Assembly: GCA_012976225.1 (NCBI GenBank)
Contig: JAAVVG010000025.1
Location: forward strand, 186,001-250,000
Origin: Golubevia sp. BC0850
Lineage: Eukaryota; Basidiomycota; Exobasidiomycetes; Golubeviales; Golubeviaceae
Length of the DNA stretch: 64,000 nt
Reading direction: 5' to 3'
The notes beneath the pieces are model-generated. The model ran no database searches. It was given only the letters and a program-made list of their open reading frames with translations, and was not told the origin of the DNA. Numbering within the stretch: position 1 is the first letter of the stretch; the number at the start of each line of letters is the position of its first letter. This document shows, one piece after another, positions 24,007 through 34,947 of the stretch. A program made the translations under genes and the position numbers.

Positions 24007-26908
24007 CTATAGCTCCTCGTGACCAATAGAGCCTTCCTTTCCGTCTTGAGTAGGTTTTTCACTTTCTTCGGTTAGAGGCCAACAAACAGCGGGAGTCGAG
24101 ACCTTCATCGAGTAAATACATTTCTCAGCCTCAAAGACATCTAGAAGAGCATTCGTCGTATCACAGACCAAGTCGACCTAAAGAAGGGAGAACAGAGAGA
24201 AGAAAAAGTCAGGTGCATGTCAGAAGAGATGAACTTGTGAGTTGACTTTCTCTTCCATTCGAGAGATCGATTTCCCAAGCAACACCCAACAAACTTGGTA
24301 CTCACCAAAGTACTTCTCTCCGGACCATTCCAACATTTCTGACCTTTATCATAAATCATACTTTCAAAGTATTCATCACTTTCTTCACTTGATTTCCCAG
24401 ATTTATCAAATTTACTATATTTCCCTAACCCAACAGTTTGACCACCTTTGTTTGGGATCTGTTTCGTACCGCCAAAGAAACAGAATTCATAAGTGTATTC
24501 ACCCATATCCTTAGTCAAACATTTCTGATCCAAAGTTTTGAATTCCAAAGAACGACCATATTTGGTTGGTTGAGTGTTTGAAGATTGTCGAGCAGTGTTA
24601 AGAGCTGAAGTTAGGTTTGTGATCTTCGCAGAGTTGTGAAGTAGGTTCTCTCGTGCTTGAGAGGCGGCTGGCGTGGTGTATGGAATAAGAGAGGGGGAAG
24701 AGGTTCAGGACTCGTCTTGTCTTTTAAGGGTTGGGACCATTAAAAGAAAGGAAGGAAAAAGGACTCACAAATTCCTGCTTCCGAACCGAAATCCAAACCA
24801 AAGTCATCAGTTGGAGATCTTCTCTTAAAATCAGTGATGACATTAGCTTTCATCAAAAGATCCAAAAGCGTATCCACGAAAGCTTCAAAGTAAGGCACGA
24901 TTTGATCTGGAAGATATTCATGAATTCGGAAGACTGATGATGAGAAAGGGAATCAGAAAAAAGCCAGATCACAAGAGAGGTTGAGATTTCAAGTCAAGAG
25001 GAAAGGCGAGAGATAACCAAGATGCCTCAAGGCTTCTCAAGAAGAAAACAGAACTTAGATACTCACGAATTCCACCCTCATCATTCTTCAAACCTTTACT
25101 TGCTCCTTTATTCTTCACACTTCCATCTCCTCCAGCTCCATAGATTTCACTCCCAAGAATCCAATCCAACAAATTCTTCCTTTCCAATTCCTTAACTTTC
25201 AATCTTCCAAATTCCTCATCTTCAAACCCTTTTTCAAAAGATTCCAATTTTCGATTTGGTAAATTAATTTCATCCTTGATAGACATTTCATCTTTAACTT
25301 CCACTTCTTCTTCTGTTGAAGAATCAGCTTCATCATCAAACCAATTTTCCTTTGTTTTTCTCCATTTCCTATATTCAACCACGGCACCTTTCACAGCCAT
25401 GTCTTGATAATTTGGATTATAACCAATTGCCAAATCATCCATTAAAGAAGTTAAGGTCCTCAATTCTTGATTCAAATAATGAATCATTTGTGATTGATGT
25501 TTCAAGCTCTTTTGAAACCTTACCAATTCGGTATGAAAAGCTGTTGATCCAAACAAAACAGGAGGGGACGTCAGCATTCCTTTCCCACCCTTCTCATCCC
25601 TCTGTGTTCTCTAGCACTACTCACCTCCCCTCCCGACCTCCTCCCTTCCCCTCCTCTCCTCCCCTTCTTTCCTCTCCAAAACCCCTTTCAATCTAACTTC
25701 ATTCATCCTTGCAACCTCTAATTCGATCTCCAATCTATCAACTTCTTTCTCCCCACCAACCGAACTTTTCAAAGCTTCTTTGATATAAGAATCTCGAATT
25801 TTGGATCCACTTCTACGTTTGTTTAGTAATTCGGTTTGAGCTTTTCGATAGGCTTTCCCGTCTGAAGAACAGGTATTTTGACAATTTGAAGAAGGGTTTT
25901 GGGATTCATCTGAGGTGTCGCAACAATCTGGGAGAGAAAGGGGGAGGGTTAGAGGGCTTATGCTTTGAGGAACTCTCTGGGATGAAAGAGATAAATGAGA
26001 AAGTAGACAACTCTATTTCTGGAAAAGAAGGGAGGTCGAGATCCAGTCCGAGAAAGAGAGACGTTTTGAAAGATCGAAACCCTCGCAGATGGTCACTTCC
26101 TCCTCCAAGCTAATCTAACTCTTCCTCTGAGATTCAATCGAGAAGCATTCTGATCTGGAATTCAGGAATCTCTTCTTAGGAACAGAGCATGTCGAATCAA
26201 AGGCTCCTTCGCTCTGAGCCATCGAGCTCGAATCGCTAGCTCTCTACTACTCTACTCTACTACCGAGGCACCTTCTGCCAAAATCCTCCAACCCAAACAT
26301 ACAAAGTCTTTCATTCGGTTTACTTTATCGACCCTCTCGCTGTTTCTTACCACGAGAAACCTCACACCCCCCCCCCCAAACAGTCACACACCCAATAACC
26401 AACTCACCACAAATCCCATCTCCAACTCTACTATTCAAAATCCAGGTTTCTTCATGACCTTGATTCTCACACCAGAACCCTTTTGGTTTGTTGCCAGTCT
26501 GGTTCTTGTTGATCTTATCAGAGCAAGCAGAAGTTCCAGGTTCATCTGAACCATCTTGACAATCGCAATAATCGTCATTGACTGAAGAGAATGGAATGGT
26601 TTGAGATGTTGTATGACATTTGAAGGAGTTGTCTGAAGTTGGTTGGTAGAGTTGTGAGTCTGGAGGGAGGGAGAGGGAGGGAGAGGGAGGGAGAAGGTTA
26701 GTGATTGAGAAGGGGAGAGAAAGAGAAGGCTGATGGAAGATGACTTACCTTTTGGGGAAACTCCACGTGGAAGGTTTGAGATTATTGAATCTGAATTTGA
26801 TTGAGCTCGAGTTGAGATTGAGATTAAGATGAATATGAGTAGAATTGGTAGAATTTGAATTCTACTTCTACCACCAGAGTAGCTATCGGTCTCCATACGA
26901 CCCCTCAT
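24007..26908 (-). CDS. GTB1: Glucosidase II beta subunit (PRKCSH-like)
   Basis: Non-catalytic subunit that brings glucosidase II to N-glycans and keeps it in the ER. Seven exons fit in phase: 26749-26908, 26408-26659, 25625-25927, 25067-25540, 24769-24933, 24306-24667, 24007-24177 (628 residues). A signal anchor (ILPILLIFILISIS) leads to SQLYQPTSDNSFKCH and an LDL-receptor-A pair (DDYCDCQDGSDEPGT; GDGICDCCDTSDE, the second split by intron 2). A charged coiled coil with acidic patches follows. The C-terminal MRH lectin domain shows YTYEFCFFGGTKQIP, GQKCWNGPERS and FEAEKCIYSM. The protein ends GHEEL, a variant HDEL-type retrieval signal. A second ATG at 26896 would remove four residues. Intron 2 is long (480 nt) and includes a C11 run. 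Confidence 0.93.
26662..26695 (+). repeat. GGGAGGGAGA minisatellite in GTB1 intron 1
   Basis: Three tandem 10-bp units on the plus strand. On the coding strand this is the pyrimidine tract just before the exon 2 acceptor. The plus strand has at least four G3 runs within 34 bp, enough for a G-quadruplex. Confidence 0.7.
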
Positions 26909-27126
26909 TCTGGAGACTGGCTTTGATCCACCAGATTTCTCTATGATTTAAACTTTGCTTATTCTTGAGTTTAAAAGGATGAGTTTGATGGGATGGTGGC
27001 AACGTGGCGATCAATGGCAATGAAAGAAGTTGTTGGAGAGAACTGAGAAGAAAGATAGAGAAGGTCGCATAGCGAGAGAACCAAGCTTCCCACCAAAAGG
27101 TAGTCCTAGTTGAATAACTGAATGGG
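26909..27126. promoter_or_regulatory. Divergent promoter of GTB1 and the L2HGDH gene
   Basis: Only 218 bp separate the two start codons on opposite strands. No TATA box is obvious. Confidence 0.5.
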
Positions 27127-29218
27127 ATGGTGATTCGAATATTCATCAAATCCAGTCTCCCATTGAATCATGCTTCCAAAATAAGCACATTCACGCGAAG
27201 TCTCTCATCTAGTAGCTCCATCTTTGCTCCTGCTTCTGCTTCTTCACCTTCACCTCGGCCTGGCTCTGCGATCTATCCTTCATTGCCAACAACTTCAATC
27301 CGTTCAACTAGACAACCAGAACTTCAAGTTGATCATTTAGTAGTAGGGGCAGGTGCTGTAGGTTTGGCTATAGCAGCTCAATTGGCTAGCAGGTGGCCAG
27401 AGAAGACAACTTATGTGGTGGAGAGACATGAGAGAGCTGGAGAAGAGACAAGGTGAGAGGAGTGGTGTAGGGTCAATTGGCTTGAAAGATATGATAGACG
27501 GTTCTGAATGCATACAATTGAAAAAAGGGGAAGTCTTCGGTTGAAGGGGCGTTATCAGCGGAGTCATTGCTTATCAGTCCCAGTCCACTCTCCTCTCTTT
27601 CAATTTCACTCAACGGAGCTCTCGGAATAGTGAAGTCATACATGCTGGTTAGTCCCTGCTTTCGATATCTTCCATGATCTTCTACCGCAAGAATCAGTAG
27701 CTCTACGTCATGGTGAGAGAGCTCAACAGGTCCATTCTCTCTCTCCCTCTTCCTCCAGGCTTCCACTATCCTATCAACTCTCTCAAAACCGATTTCTGTC
27801 TACGAGGTAGAGAACTACTCTATCGTAAATGTTCAGAATGGGGGATTCCACATTCACAAATCGGAAAGTTGACGGTAGGAGATTCAACTTCCCATCAAAA
27901 GCTACTTGATCTAGAGAGACATTCTCATTCTTTAGGTCCATTAGCTCCACCAGTCAAATTCTTATCAGAAGAAGAAATCAGAGAACTAGAACCTGATTTA
28001 GGGTCTAACATCAAATATGGACTTTTGAGTCCTAGAACTGGAATCGTATCTTCTCATCAACTTTTGGAAAGTTTAGAAAGAGAAATTTTGGATTCTGAAA
28101 ATGCTGAATTGGTTTATGGAACTAAGGTTGTTAGAGTAAATCCTAACTTACCGAATGTCGTTGGCGGTGGGAATGGGAAAAGAGGGATGGATTCAAGTCA
28201 AGAAGGTTGGGTAGTTGAAACTCAAGTTGGAGAAGAAGGGCAAACCGATTCGATTTTAGCAAGGGTTTTGATTAATTCTTCAGGTTTAAATGGACCTTTG
28301 ATATTGAATTCTTTGATGGATGAAAAAGTGTTTGGGAAAGATTCGAAAGAAGAAGGAAAAATTGGAATGCATTATTCCAAGGGGAATTATGCTACTTATA
28401 GAGGTGAAGGAACTAAGAATATCAAGAGATTGATTTATCCAATGCCTTTTGGTGCAAAGAAAGAAGGTGGAAGCCATGTATTCCAGGGATTAGGAAGTGA
28501 GTTCTTAGCTATCGAGAATGAACGGATCGACTTGCTAGAGCTCTTCCTGACGCTGGTCTCCTTCTCCCCTCCTCTCCTCCCACCAGCTCATCTCACTCTA
28601 GATTTGGATGGGAACGTGAAGTTTGGTCCAGATACTGAATGGTTATCACCTCCTCCATCAGAAGACCTCTCATCTCCTGAGCTAATCGATTATTGGAAGC
28701 ATCATCTTTCAGTTTCAGATCAAGTTCTCTCTTCAATGTGTTCTTCAATTCAACTTTACCTTCCGAGAGTCTCACTTTCTGGTCTTTCTCCAGATTATTC
28801 AGGGATCAGACCAAAATTAATTGGACCTGATTCCAAGAAATTTCGAGATTTCGAGATCTTATTTCACACTTCCAGAGATTTAGCTTCTCAAAAACTTTGG
28901 CAAAGAGCTTTTCCTAATGGAATGGAATGGTCTAACAAAGATCCTTCTAATGGAATCGAAAAATTGAAACCCAAATTAAATACAGATGGGAAAGAAACTG
29001 ATTTACCTATGAGTTTACAAATCAAAGTTTTGGCTCCTATGATTAGTCTTTTGGGAATCGAAAGTCCTGGATTGACTAGTAGTTTGGCTATTGGGGAAAG
29101 TGTAGCTGAATTAGTAGGTCGAACCGTATGGGGGAATGAAGGTAGAAGGTCAAATAGAGGAAAGACTGCAAGTGGGAGAATGAGAGATGACGGTGCCGAG
29201 ATCGAAGGTTGGGCTTGA
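27127..29218 (+). CDS. L-2-hydroxyglutarate dehydrogenase, mitochondrial
   Basis: FAD enzyme that oxidises L-2-hydroxyglutarate, a side product of malate dehydrogenase, to 2-oxoglutarate. Exons: 27127-27452, 27619-27647, 27759-28496, 28587-29218 (sum divisible by 3, 574 residues). A presequence-like N-terminus (IFIKSSLPLNHASKISTFTR) precedes the FAD fold VDHLVVGAGAVGLAIAAQL. The 29-nt exon 2 supplies most of SSRNSEVIHAG, the family signature joining ERHERAGEET to GFHYPINSLKTDFCLRGR. Intron 3 (90 nt) has no stop and keeps the frame; removing it restores GLGTHLTLDLDG. The C-terminus has PDYSGIRPKL and SPGLTSSLAIGE, typical of the family. Its stop lies 46 bp from the convergent acetyltransferase stop. 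Confidence 0.92.
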
Positions 29219-29264
29219 CATGTAATAAAAGGTTTAAACAATAAAATACGAAAGTACTGAGAGA
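29219..29264. terminator. Shared convergent 3' end with AATAAA motifs
   Basis: Forty-six bp between two opposing stop codons. AATAAA occurs twice on the plus strand (29224, 29240), fitting polyadenylation of the dehydrogenase transcript, whose end must then run into the neighbour's 3' region. Confidence 0.5.
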
Positions 29265-30819
29265 TTACATCAAGTCTTGAAAAGTCATCGATTCTCCTAT
29301 TTCTCCTCTCGAGACTTTCTGCAAAGTTGATTCTACTCTTCTAGCAATCTCTTCGACCTGAGAATTCTCTAATGCACCATCTCTCCACCCCACCGAAATT
29401 GAAAGCCCACCTCCAACTCCATCTTCCTGCTTTATCCCACAGACATCGAAGAAAAGTGCACTACTAAAGGTCGAAGGAGTCTGACAAAAAGCCACTTGAC
29501 CTAAACGAAGATTCGTCTCGCCAATTCTACTACTTGGATTGAGAGCCCCTAAATTGGAAAGTGAGAAGCTACCACTAAAGGGATTAGGAGTCTTGATACA
29601 TTCTTTCCAAAAGAAGCTTTCCCACTGTGTAGGTTCCTTATCAGTTCTCTCCGAGTCTACTTTCTCTTGATCTGGAATGTAAGCCAACATCCCAGCTACG
29701 CTCTTGGAGATGGCTCTACCCTCCTTTGAATTCAAGTGTTGATCATAATCTCTTGTCATTTCCCAGAAATTGGAGTTAGGGTTGATGTCCTCATCTTTCC
29801 AGCTGAAGTTTGAGACGTAATTCCCAAATATCAAACCATTTTCTGGAGTTCTAAGATTAACAGGGGTGTCACTTTTGATAGATAGATCTTCTTTCTTCTC
29901 TTCTGAAGCACTGATTCCCACTAGAATTGCACTATGAATAACCGGATGAATAGTCTTGACTCCCATCTTTTGAATGACTTCTTTTAAATCTAGAAGAAAC
30001 TTCTCATCGGTGAGTTGAAGCAGAATTAACTTTGGCTTGCAGAATGCTGGAGTCTTCAAGGCTTTGAAAGGCCAGAATGGTTCATCTTCCAGTCTAGATT
30101 TCAGGAACGTCGGTAAATTTGGCACAACCAAAGCTTTGTAAACCACTGCGATTAAAACTTTCCAGCTTGGTCTCAAATCGAAGTAAACTTCCGAAGCTTC
30201 TGGAACCTTTTTAAACCTTGAAAGTGAAGGTAATTTCAAAATGAAATCTTGATTACTTGACAACATAAGTTCAAAGAGATTTGATGCTCCCTTTCCATCT
30301 GCTAGACAGTGATGAATAGATAGACCAACCGAGAGACGGGAGGTCTGGCGATAGATGTAGATTTTCCAGAGCGGTGTGGAAGTCATGCTTGTGGTTGACA
30401 TCCCAAGATCCAGTTGGTACTCTAACAGTTCTTGTAATCCAACTTTGATCTCTAACTGAACCACTTTGAGGATTTCGTCTGAAGCGATGGCGTGAGTAGG
30501 TTTGCACCATTTTGGCTCCCTTGTCTTGGTGTCGACGACTTTGGAGGCCAGCATTGGAAGGGCCACCAACACCTTCTCTATTCGTTCACTCAGCAATTTC
30601 TGAAGTGATTTCACTTGGTCGTCTGCTGTTTTATTCGGTCCTGAGAATGAAGAGATTGTTGCGGCCAAGTTGATGATCTGAGGATTCCCAAGATTTTCCG
30701 TTGCGACCCAATATCTCTCGTGTCGACCTTTAGGAGGAAAGGCAAAGAAGAGAGGTCAATATATAATGAGACGACCCAGAGCTGTGATACTCACCAAGGT
30801 GGCGGTAAATTACAGCCAT
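29265..30819 (-). CDS. Alcohol O-acetyltransferase-like (AATase, condensation-domain fold)
   Basis: Predicted acyl-CoA-dependent O-acyltransferase. Exons: 30795-30819 and 29265-30727 (sum divisible by 3, 495 residues). The 25-nt first exon gives MAVIYRHL and joins RHERYWVATENLGNP, the usual N-terminal pattern of yeast Atf-type enzymes. The catalytic HHxxxDG motif is present as IHHCLADGKG near residue 165. The C-terminal part contains FSLSNLGALNP, a BAHD/condensation-like segment. No signal peptide or membrane helix is evident. The alcohol or other acceptor cannot be told from sequence. It lies downstream of and parallel to an acyl-CoA ligase. Confidence 0.8.
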
Positions 30820-30826
30820 TTCTAAG

Positions 30827-30828
<2 letters not shown>

Positions 30829-30870
<42 letters not shown>
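30829..30870 (+). repeat. (GA)21 dinucleotide repeat
   Basis: Twenty-one GA units on the plus strand. On the acetyltransferase coding strand this is (TC)21 ending about nine bases before the start codon and followed by CCCCTTAG, so it may be the pyrimidine tract of a 5'-UTR intron. Confidence 0.9.
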
Positions 30871-30873
<3 letters not shown>

Positions 30874-31337
30874 AAGGGGAAGGGAGAAAGAGAACTCCCC
30901 TCTCCTTTTTGACCTTTTGAAGTCGGTAGAAGAGGTTCAAGTCGGTTTGATCAAGTAATCAATTGGAAGATTGAGAATGCTGGAAAGTGAGGGAGCGAGG
31001 GAAACCATCCTCCGGGATTGAATTATGAAGATAGCATGCAATTCGTGGGGACCTTCTATTTTAGTGAAGAGGAGGTTCAAGTTTTAACCTCGAACTGCTA
31101 GCGCTGCGGGCCGTTCTCAATTTGTTGGCATTGTTTGTGGTTACGAATTGCTCTCAAGCTCACGAGAAACCGCGTGGTGACCTTCGAGTTCCTTCGAACC
31201 TGATGAATTGAAAAAGAAGCAATTTGAATTCTATGATTTTTGATTGTTGCGATTTACATGCAGTTATGAATCTCTAGATTGAATTGAACTTGAAACCTTC
31301 TACCTTTCTTTTCTACCCTTCAATGTTTTTCTCTCCC
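30871..31337. other. Intergenic region
   Basis: Promoter side of the acetyltransferase gene and 3' flank of the ligase gene. No gene or clear motif. Confidence 0.5.
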
Positions 31338-33856
31338 TCATTCATCGAACAAAGAGACCAAATTCTTCTTTTGAACCTTTCCCATTCCATTTCTTGGAAG
31401 ATCTTTTCTGACCAAGACCTTCTTTGGCATCTTCCAAGGAGCAACTAGCTTTCTCATTTCACCTCTGACTCTATTAATATCCCACTTTGGAGAGGAAGCA
31501 TCATTTTTTGCTTCATCGACAACGAGAATTGCAGCGACAATCTGACCCCATTCCGAGTCAGGAAGGCCGATGACGACAGCGTCCGAGATAGAGTCCAGAG
31601 ATATCAAGGCGGTTTCAACTTCTAGAGCGGAGACTGGATTAGTGCGAAGGGATTGAGAGAAGTCAGAGAGGTGCGTAGAAAAGAGAAAGACCTATCCACT
31701 CACTTTTCTCTCCTCCACTCTTGATGATGTCCACACTGTTTCTTCCTAGAAGACGATAGAGTCCATCCTTAGTGTCAGATGATCTGAGAGCAATGTCTCC
31801 TGTTTGAGTAAAGAGGAACCGAAGACATTCGATCAGAGTTGGTCAAACCGAAATCTCATTGAAGAAAGTCGACTTACCAGTTCTGAACCAGCTATCTCCT
31901 CCATCTTCGGCTTGGATGAACTCTTTAGCAGTTGCTTCTACTTTCTGGTAGTACTCCTTGAAGACAGTTGGACCGCGTACCTTGTTAAGTCGAAGGAATG
32001 ACGAGAGGAAATTTGAGAGCAAAAGGTCAAGTTCAGCTTCTACCAAGCGTACATCCTTTGTTTCTTGGAATGGCTTCTTACGGAAGGAGGACTCAAAGCA
32101 TACTCACCTGGACTTCGCCTTCTAGATCTCTCTCATTGGTAACATCGCCCTTCTCCTCGTTCCAAAGTCTGACCTCAACTTTAGGAAGCGGCAAACCAAC
32201 GTGTCCGTCTTTCCTGCTTTCCACATCCATTCCACCAGAAAGAATCATAGCCGTCTCGCTCATTCCGTATCTCTCCAACAAGACTTGACCTCCTGAGATC
32301 TTCTCGAATTCTCTTTTAGCAGAAGAAGGCAACGGTGCAGAGCCAGAAACCATTAATCTAAATTGTGAGCAAGCCTTAGTTGCAGATGCTTGTTGTTCTC
32401 CGCCAAAATCCTCCTTATAGTGATTCATTAGACGAGAATAGATAGTAGGTACTGCAAAAAATAGAGTTAAGGGGTCTTTCTTTGAATCTTGAGATTCCGT
32501 GGAAGGAGAAGAAGAGAGAATTCTTTCCCAAATCTTTTCGGCGCTGAACTTCAAGAATTCGACAGTTGCGCCAGAGTAGAGAGGACAATGTAGAGCATTG
32601 ATGATTCCATGGATATGATTCAACGGTAGAACGTGGAGGATTCTATCACTATCCTTCCATTCCCAAGCTTCAACTAATGATTCGACTTGAGCTAGAATAG
32701 ATCCGTGGGTTGAGACTACTCCTTTGGCAGGTCCAGTGCTTCCTGAAGTGTAGAGAATCATGGCTCTACGATTGAATTCGTTCTTTGAATCTAGAGGTGG
32801 AAGAATCTTCCCGTCTGATTTTTCAGTTTGGTCTGAAGATGGTTCGTTGGGAGCTGGGACTGGAGGCACTTCAATGTCAGATGGCTGAGCACTGGAAGGA
32901 GAAATTATTGATGAATCTCCTACGATGAGGACAGATTTCTCAGAATCGAGCCTGCCGGGAAAAGGGTGGGGGAGCTTAACAAAGGTCAGCGGCGGGTAAG
33001 AGGCAGAGGTTCTCGAGCACTTTGACTTACCCGAGCTTTTTGATCAGTCCTTGAACTTTGCTCTCCTCTCCTTTCGACCTGTCATCAACAGAAGAATGGA
33101 CGACGAGCATTGTGACTCCAGAGTCAAGGCAAGGATAGAGCAGCTCAGGAAGCGGGTTCGAAGCCAGAAGAGGAAGGGAGATTCCTCCCGCACTCCAGAT
33201 TCCATACTGAGCAGCTACAAATGCGTAACCCTGAGGAATTAGCTGAGCGACTCGAGCCTGAAAGAATAGGGGAGAGAGTGCCGATGAGATTCAGAAGAGA
33301 AGAAAGAGGCTACTGTATCTCAATCTTTTACGCACCTCTTTCAAGTCACTGCAATGGTCAAAGTGGATTCAATTGGGTAATAAGCACGGGGAACGGGATA
33401 GACGGAAGAAAGGAGAGGAGAGCGAAGACAGGCAGAGGCATACGTCAAGTCAGCATGTTGCCATGTTTCCATCCTCGAGACTGTTGGGTGATTGAAAGAG
33501 AGACTTGCGAAATGATGATCAGAGTGCCATCGGAAGAACTTACCTGCAACCTTTTCCGTGAAGTTTCAATAGAGCTCTCTTGACTAAGGCAACGTCCTCA
33601 ATCAATTTGACGTAGCTTTTGTGAATTCCAGTTGTGTTGTCGACTATGGCAGGTTTGTTTTGCTGTTCTACTGTATGAGTTTGAAGTCTATCAAGAATAG
33701 TAAGAGAAGGTAGAGCTTTAGACGACAGAATGATAAGGGATTGAAGAGAACCAAGGGCCAAAGCGAAGGACGAAGAAAAAGCAGAAAAAAGTGAGTTGAT
33801 GAAGACTGGAAGGAGAGAGCGGTTTATTGATGGCTGAACTCACATTGAATTGACAT
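31338..33856 (-). CDS. Malonyl-CoA synthetase-like acyl-CoA ligase (ACSF3 family)
   Basis: ANL-superfamily ligase; the closest family I recognise is ACSF3, which makes malonyl-CoA from malonate. Eight exons fit in phase: 33844-33856, 33544-33715, 33336-33348, 33031-33257, 32108-32951, 31878-31980, 31704-31799, 31338-31633 (587 residues). Exon 1 (MSIQ) and exon 3 (TGACTTGAAAGAG) are each 13 nt. Without exon 3 the flanking exons do not join in frame; with it they read GCSDLKEARVAQLIPQGY. Motifs: ILYTSGSTGPAKGV (A3), LERYGMSET (A5), GLYRLLGRNSVDIIKSGGEKISALEVE (A7-A8, conserved Lys present), LPRNGMGKVQKKNL (A10). No mitochondrial presequence or peroxisomal tail is seen, unlike human ACSF3. Confidence 0.88.
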
Positions 33857-34194
33857 CTTGATGAACTTCGATCAATCAAAGTTCGAAGACAGGAGAGTTG
33901 GGAAGAGAAGATGCAATTAAATATGAATTTCTCTTCCCCAACGTTTCTTCACCGGCGGTTTCCTCCGTTTGCTCCGCTTTTGCCACCCAAATTTACAAGT
34001 CTTACTCTCTTTTCTTTGCTTGGAATCTTTCTATGCTTACCAGAAAGGAAAATAACAACCTGCAGACGCAACCTTTGAGACTACAGAACGGAACGGAGAA
34101 TCCTTTAAGACTTCAATGAGACCAAAACTTTACTCACAAGACCGCCCTTATGTCTTTTGTTTATTTCCAGGACTTTGACTTCCTTCCGAAGATT
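33857..34194. other. Intergenic region
   Basis: Promoter region of the ligase gene. No supportable feature. Confidence 0.45.
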
Positions 34195-34461
34195 CTATCT
34201 TGTCTTGTCGATCCAGTACTGGGCAGGTTGCTGGCCACGGTGATGAATCTGACGCATTCCCCACCCTTGCTTTTTAGCTTCCAGTTGTGCCCAAAAGCTG
34301 TCCTCTTTGAAATCCTGAGATCTTGCTGAAAGTGTTTGAAATGATCTTCTTCCTAACAGCAAACTCTTCAGGATAGGTGACGATAGGACTTGGCGGTCGG
34401 CAAAGGTGTAAGAAAGGTCAAAGGAGGGTGGATTTCCTAGGACGTCGACCCCTGATTTCAT
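34195..34461 (-). CDS. Possible small mitochondrial protein
   Basis: Single frame of 88 residues from ATG. The middle looks like a mitochondrial presequence (LLLGRRSFQTLSARSQ) and the end is Trp/Gln/Arg rich (AQLEAKKQGWGMRQIHHR, PAQYWIDKTR), more protein-like than neighbouring frames. I recognise no family. An upstream exon or a later start is possible; chance ORF not excluded. Confidence 0.35.
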   Translation of the reverse strand: MKSGVDVLGNPPSFDLSYTFADRQVLSSPILKSLLLGRRSFQTLSARSQDFKEDSFWAQLEAKKQGWGMRQIHHRGQQPAQYWIDKTR

Positions 34462-34947
34462 ACCAGGACTACGATTAGATCACATGAATTCAGCCGGGAC
34501 CCGTCAAAATGTCAAAACGTGAGCAGTGGAGGGGAATGGGGATGTCTTCAGCAGCATTCGGGCTAAAGTTATGACGAAGGCAGGAAAGTCGAAAGAAGGC
34601 TGAAGGTCTGGATCAAGGTCCCTTCTCTCGCCACCGAATCTTCTGGAGCCGACGAAGGGCTGAATCCGGAATTACTGAAAGCTTCTCGGATTTGAACAGA
34701 GACATTCAGCTCTCTTTTGGAAGGGATACGAAAGGGCGTCATCTTCACCCACCTTATAACGGCAAACGCCCTCGCCTGACGCAGGAATTGGGGGATCGAA
34801 CCTCCCTTTCGACCAAACCCTCCTGTCGAAACGAAATTCCCAGGGGCATCGGATCAAATACAACTGGAAAACTACAAAAGAGAGCCCTTGAAAACAACTT
34901 CTGGTTCGTCAATCCAAGTTCCCTCTCATCTCCTCTTTCTTCCAACC
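34462..34947. other. Intergenic region
   Basis: Promoter region of the GH71 gene. Contains ttataacgg near 34754 but no clear TATA box. A tRNA-like ggatcgaacc at 34792 did not extend into a cloverleaf. Confidence 0.45.

Noticed and set aside
34750-34830. tRNA-like ggatcgaacc on either strand
   Set aside because: The T-stem does not pair and no acceptor or anticodon arm can be folded around it.
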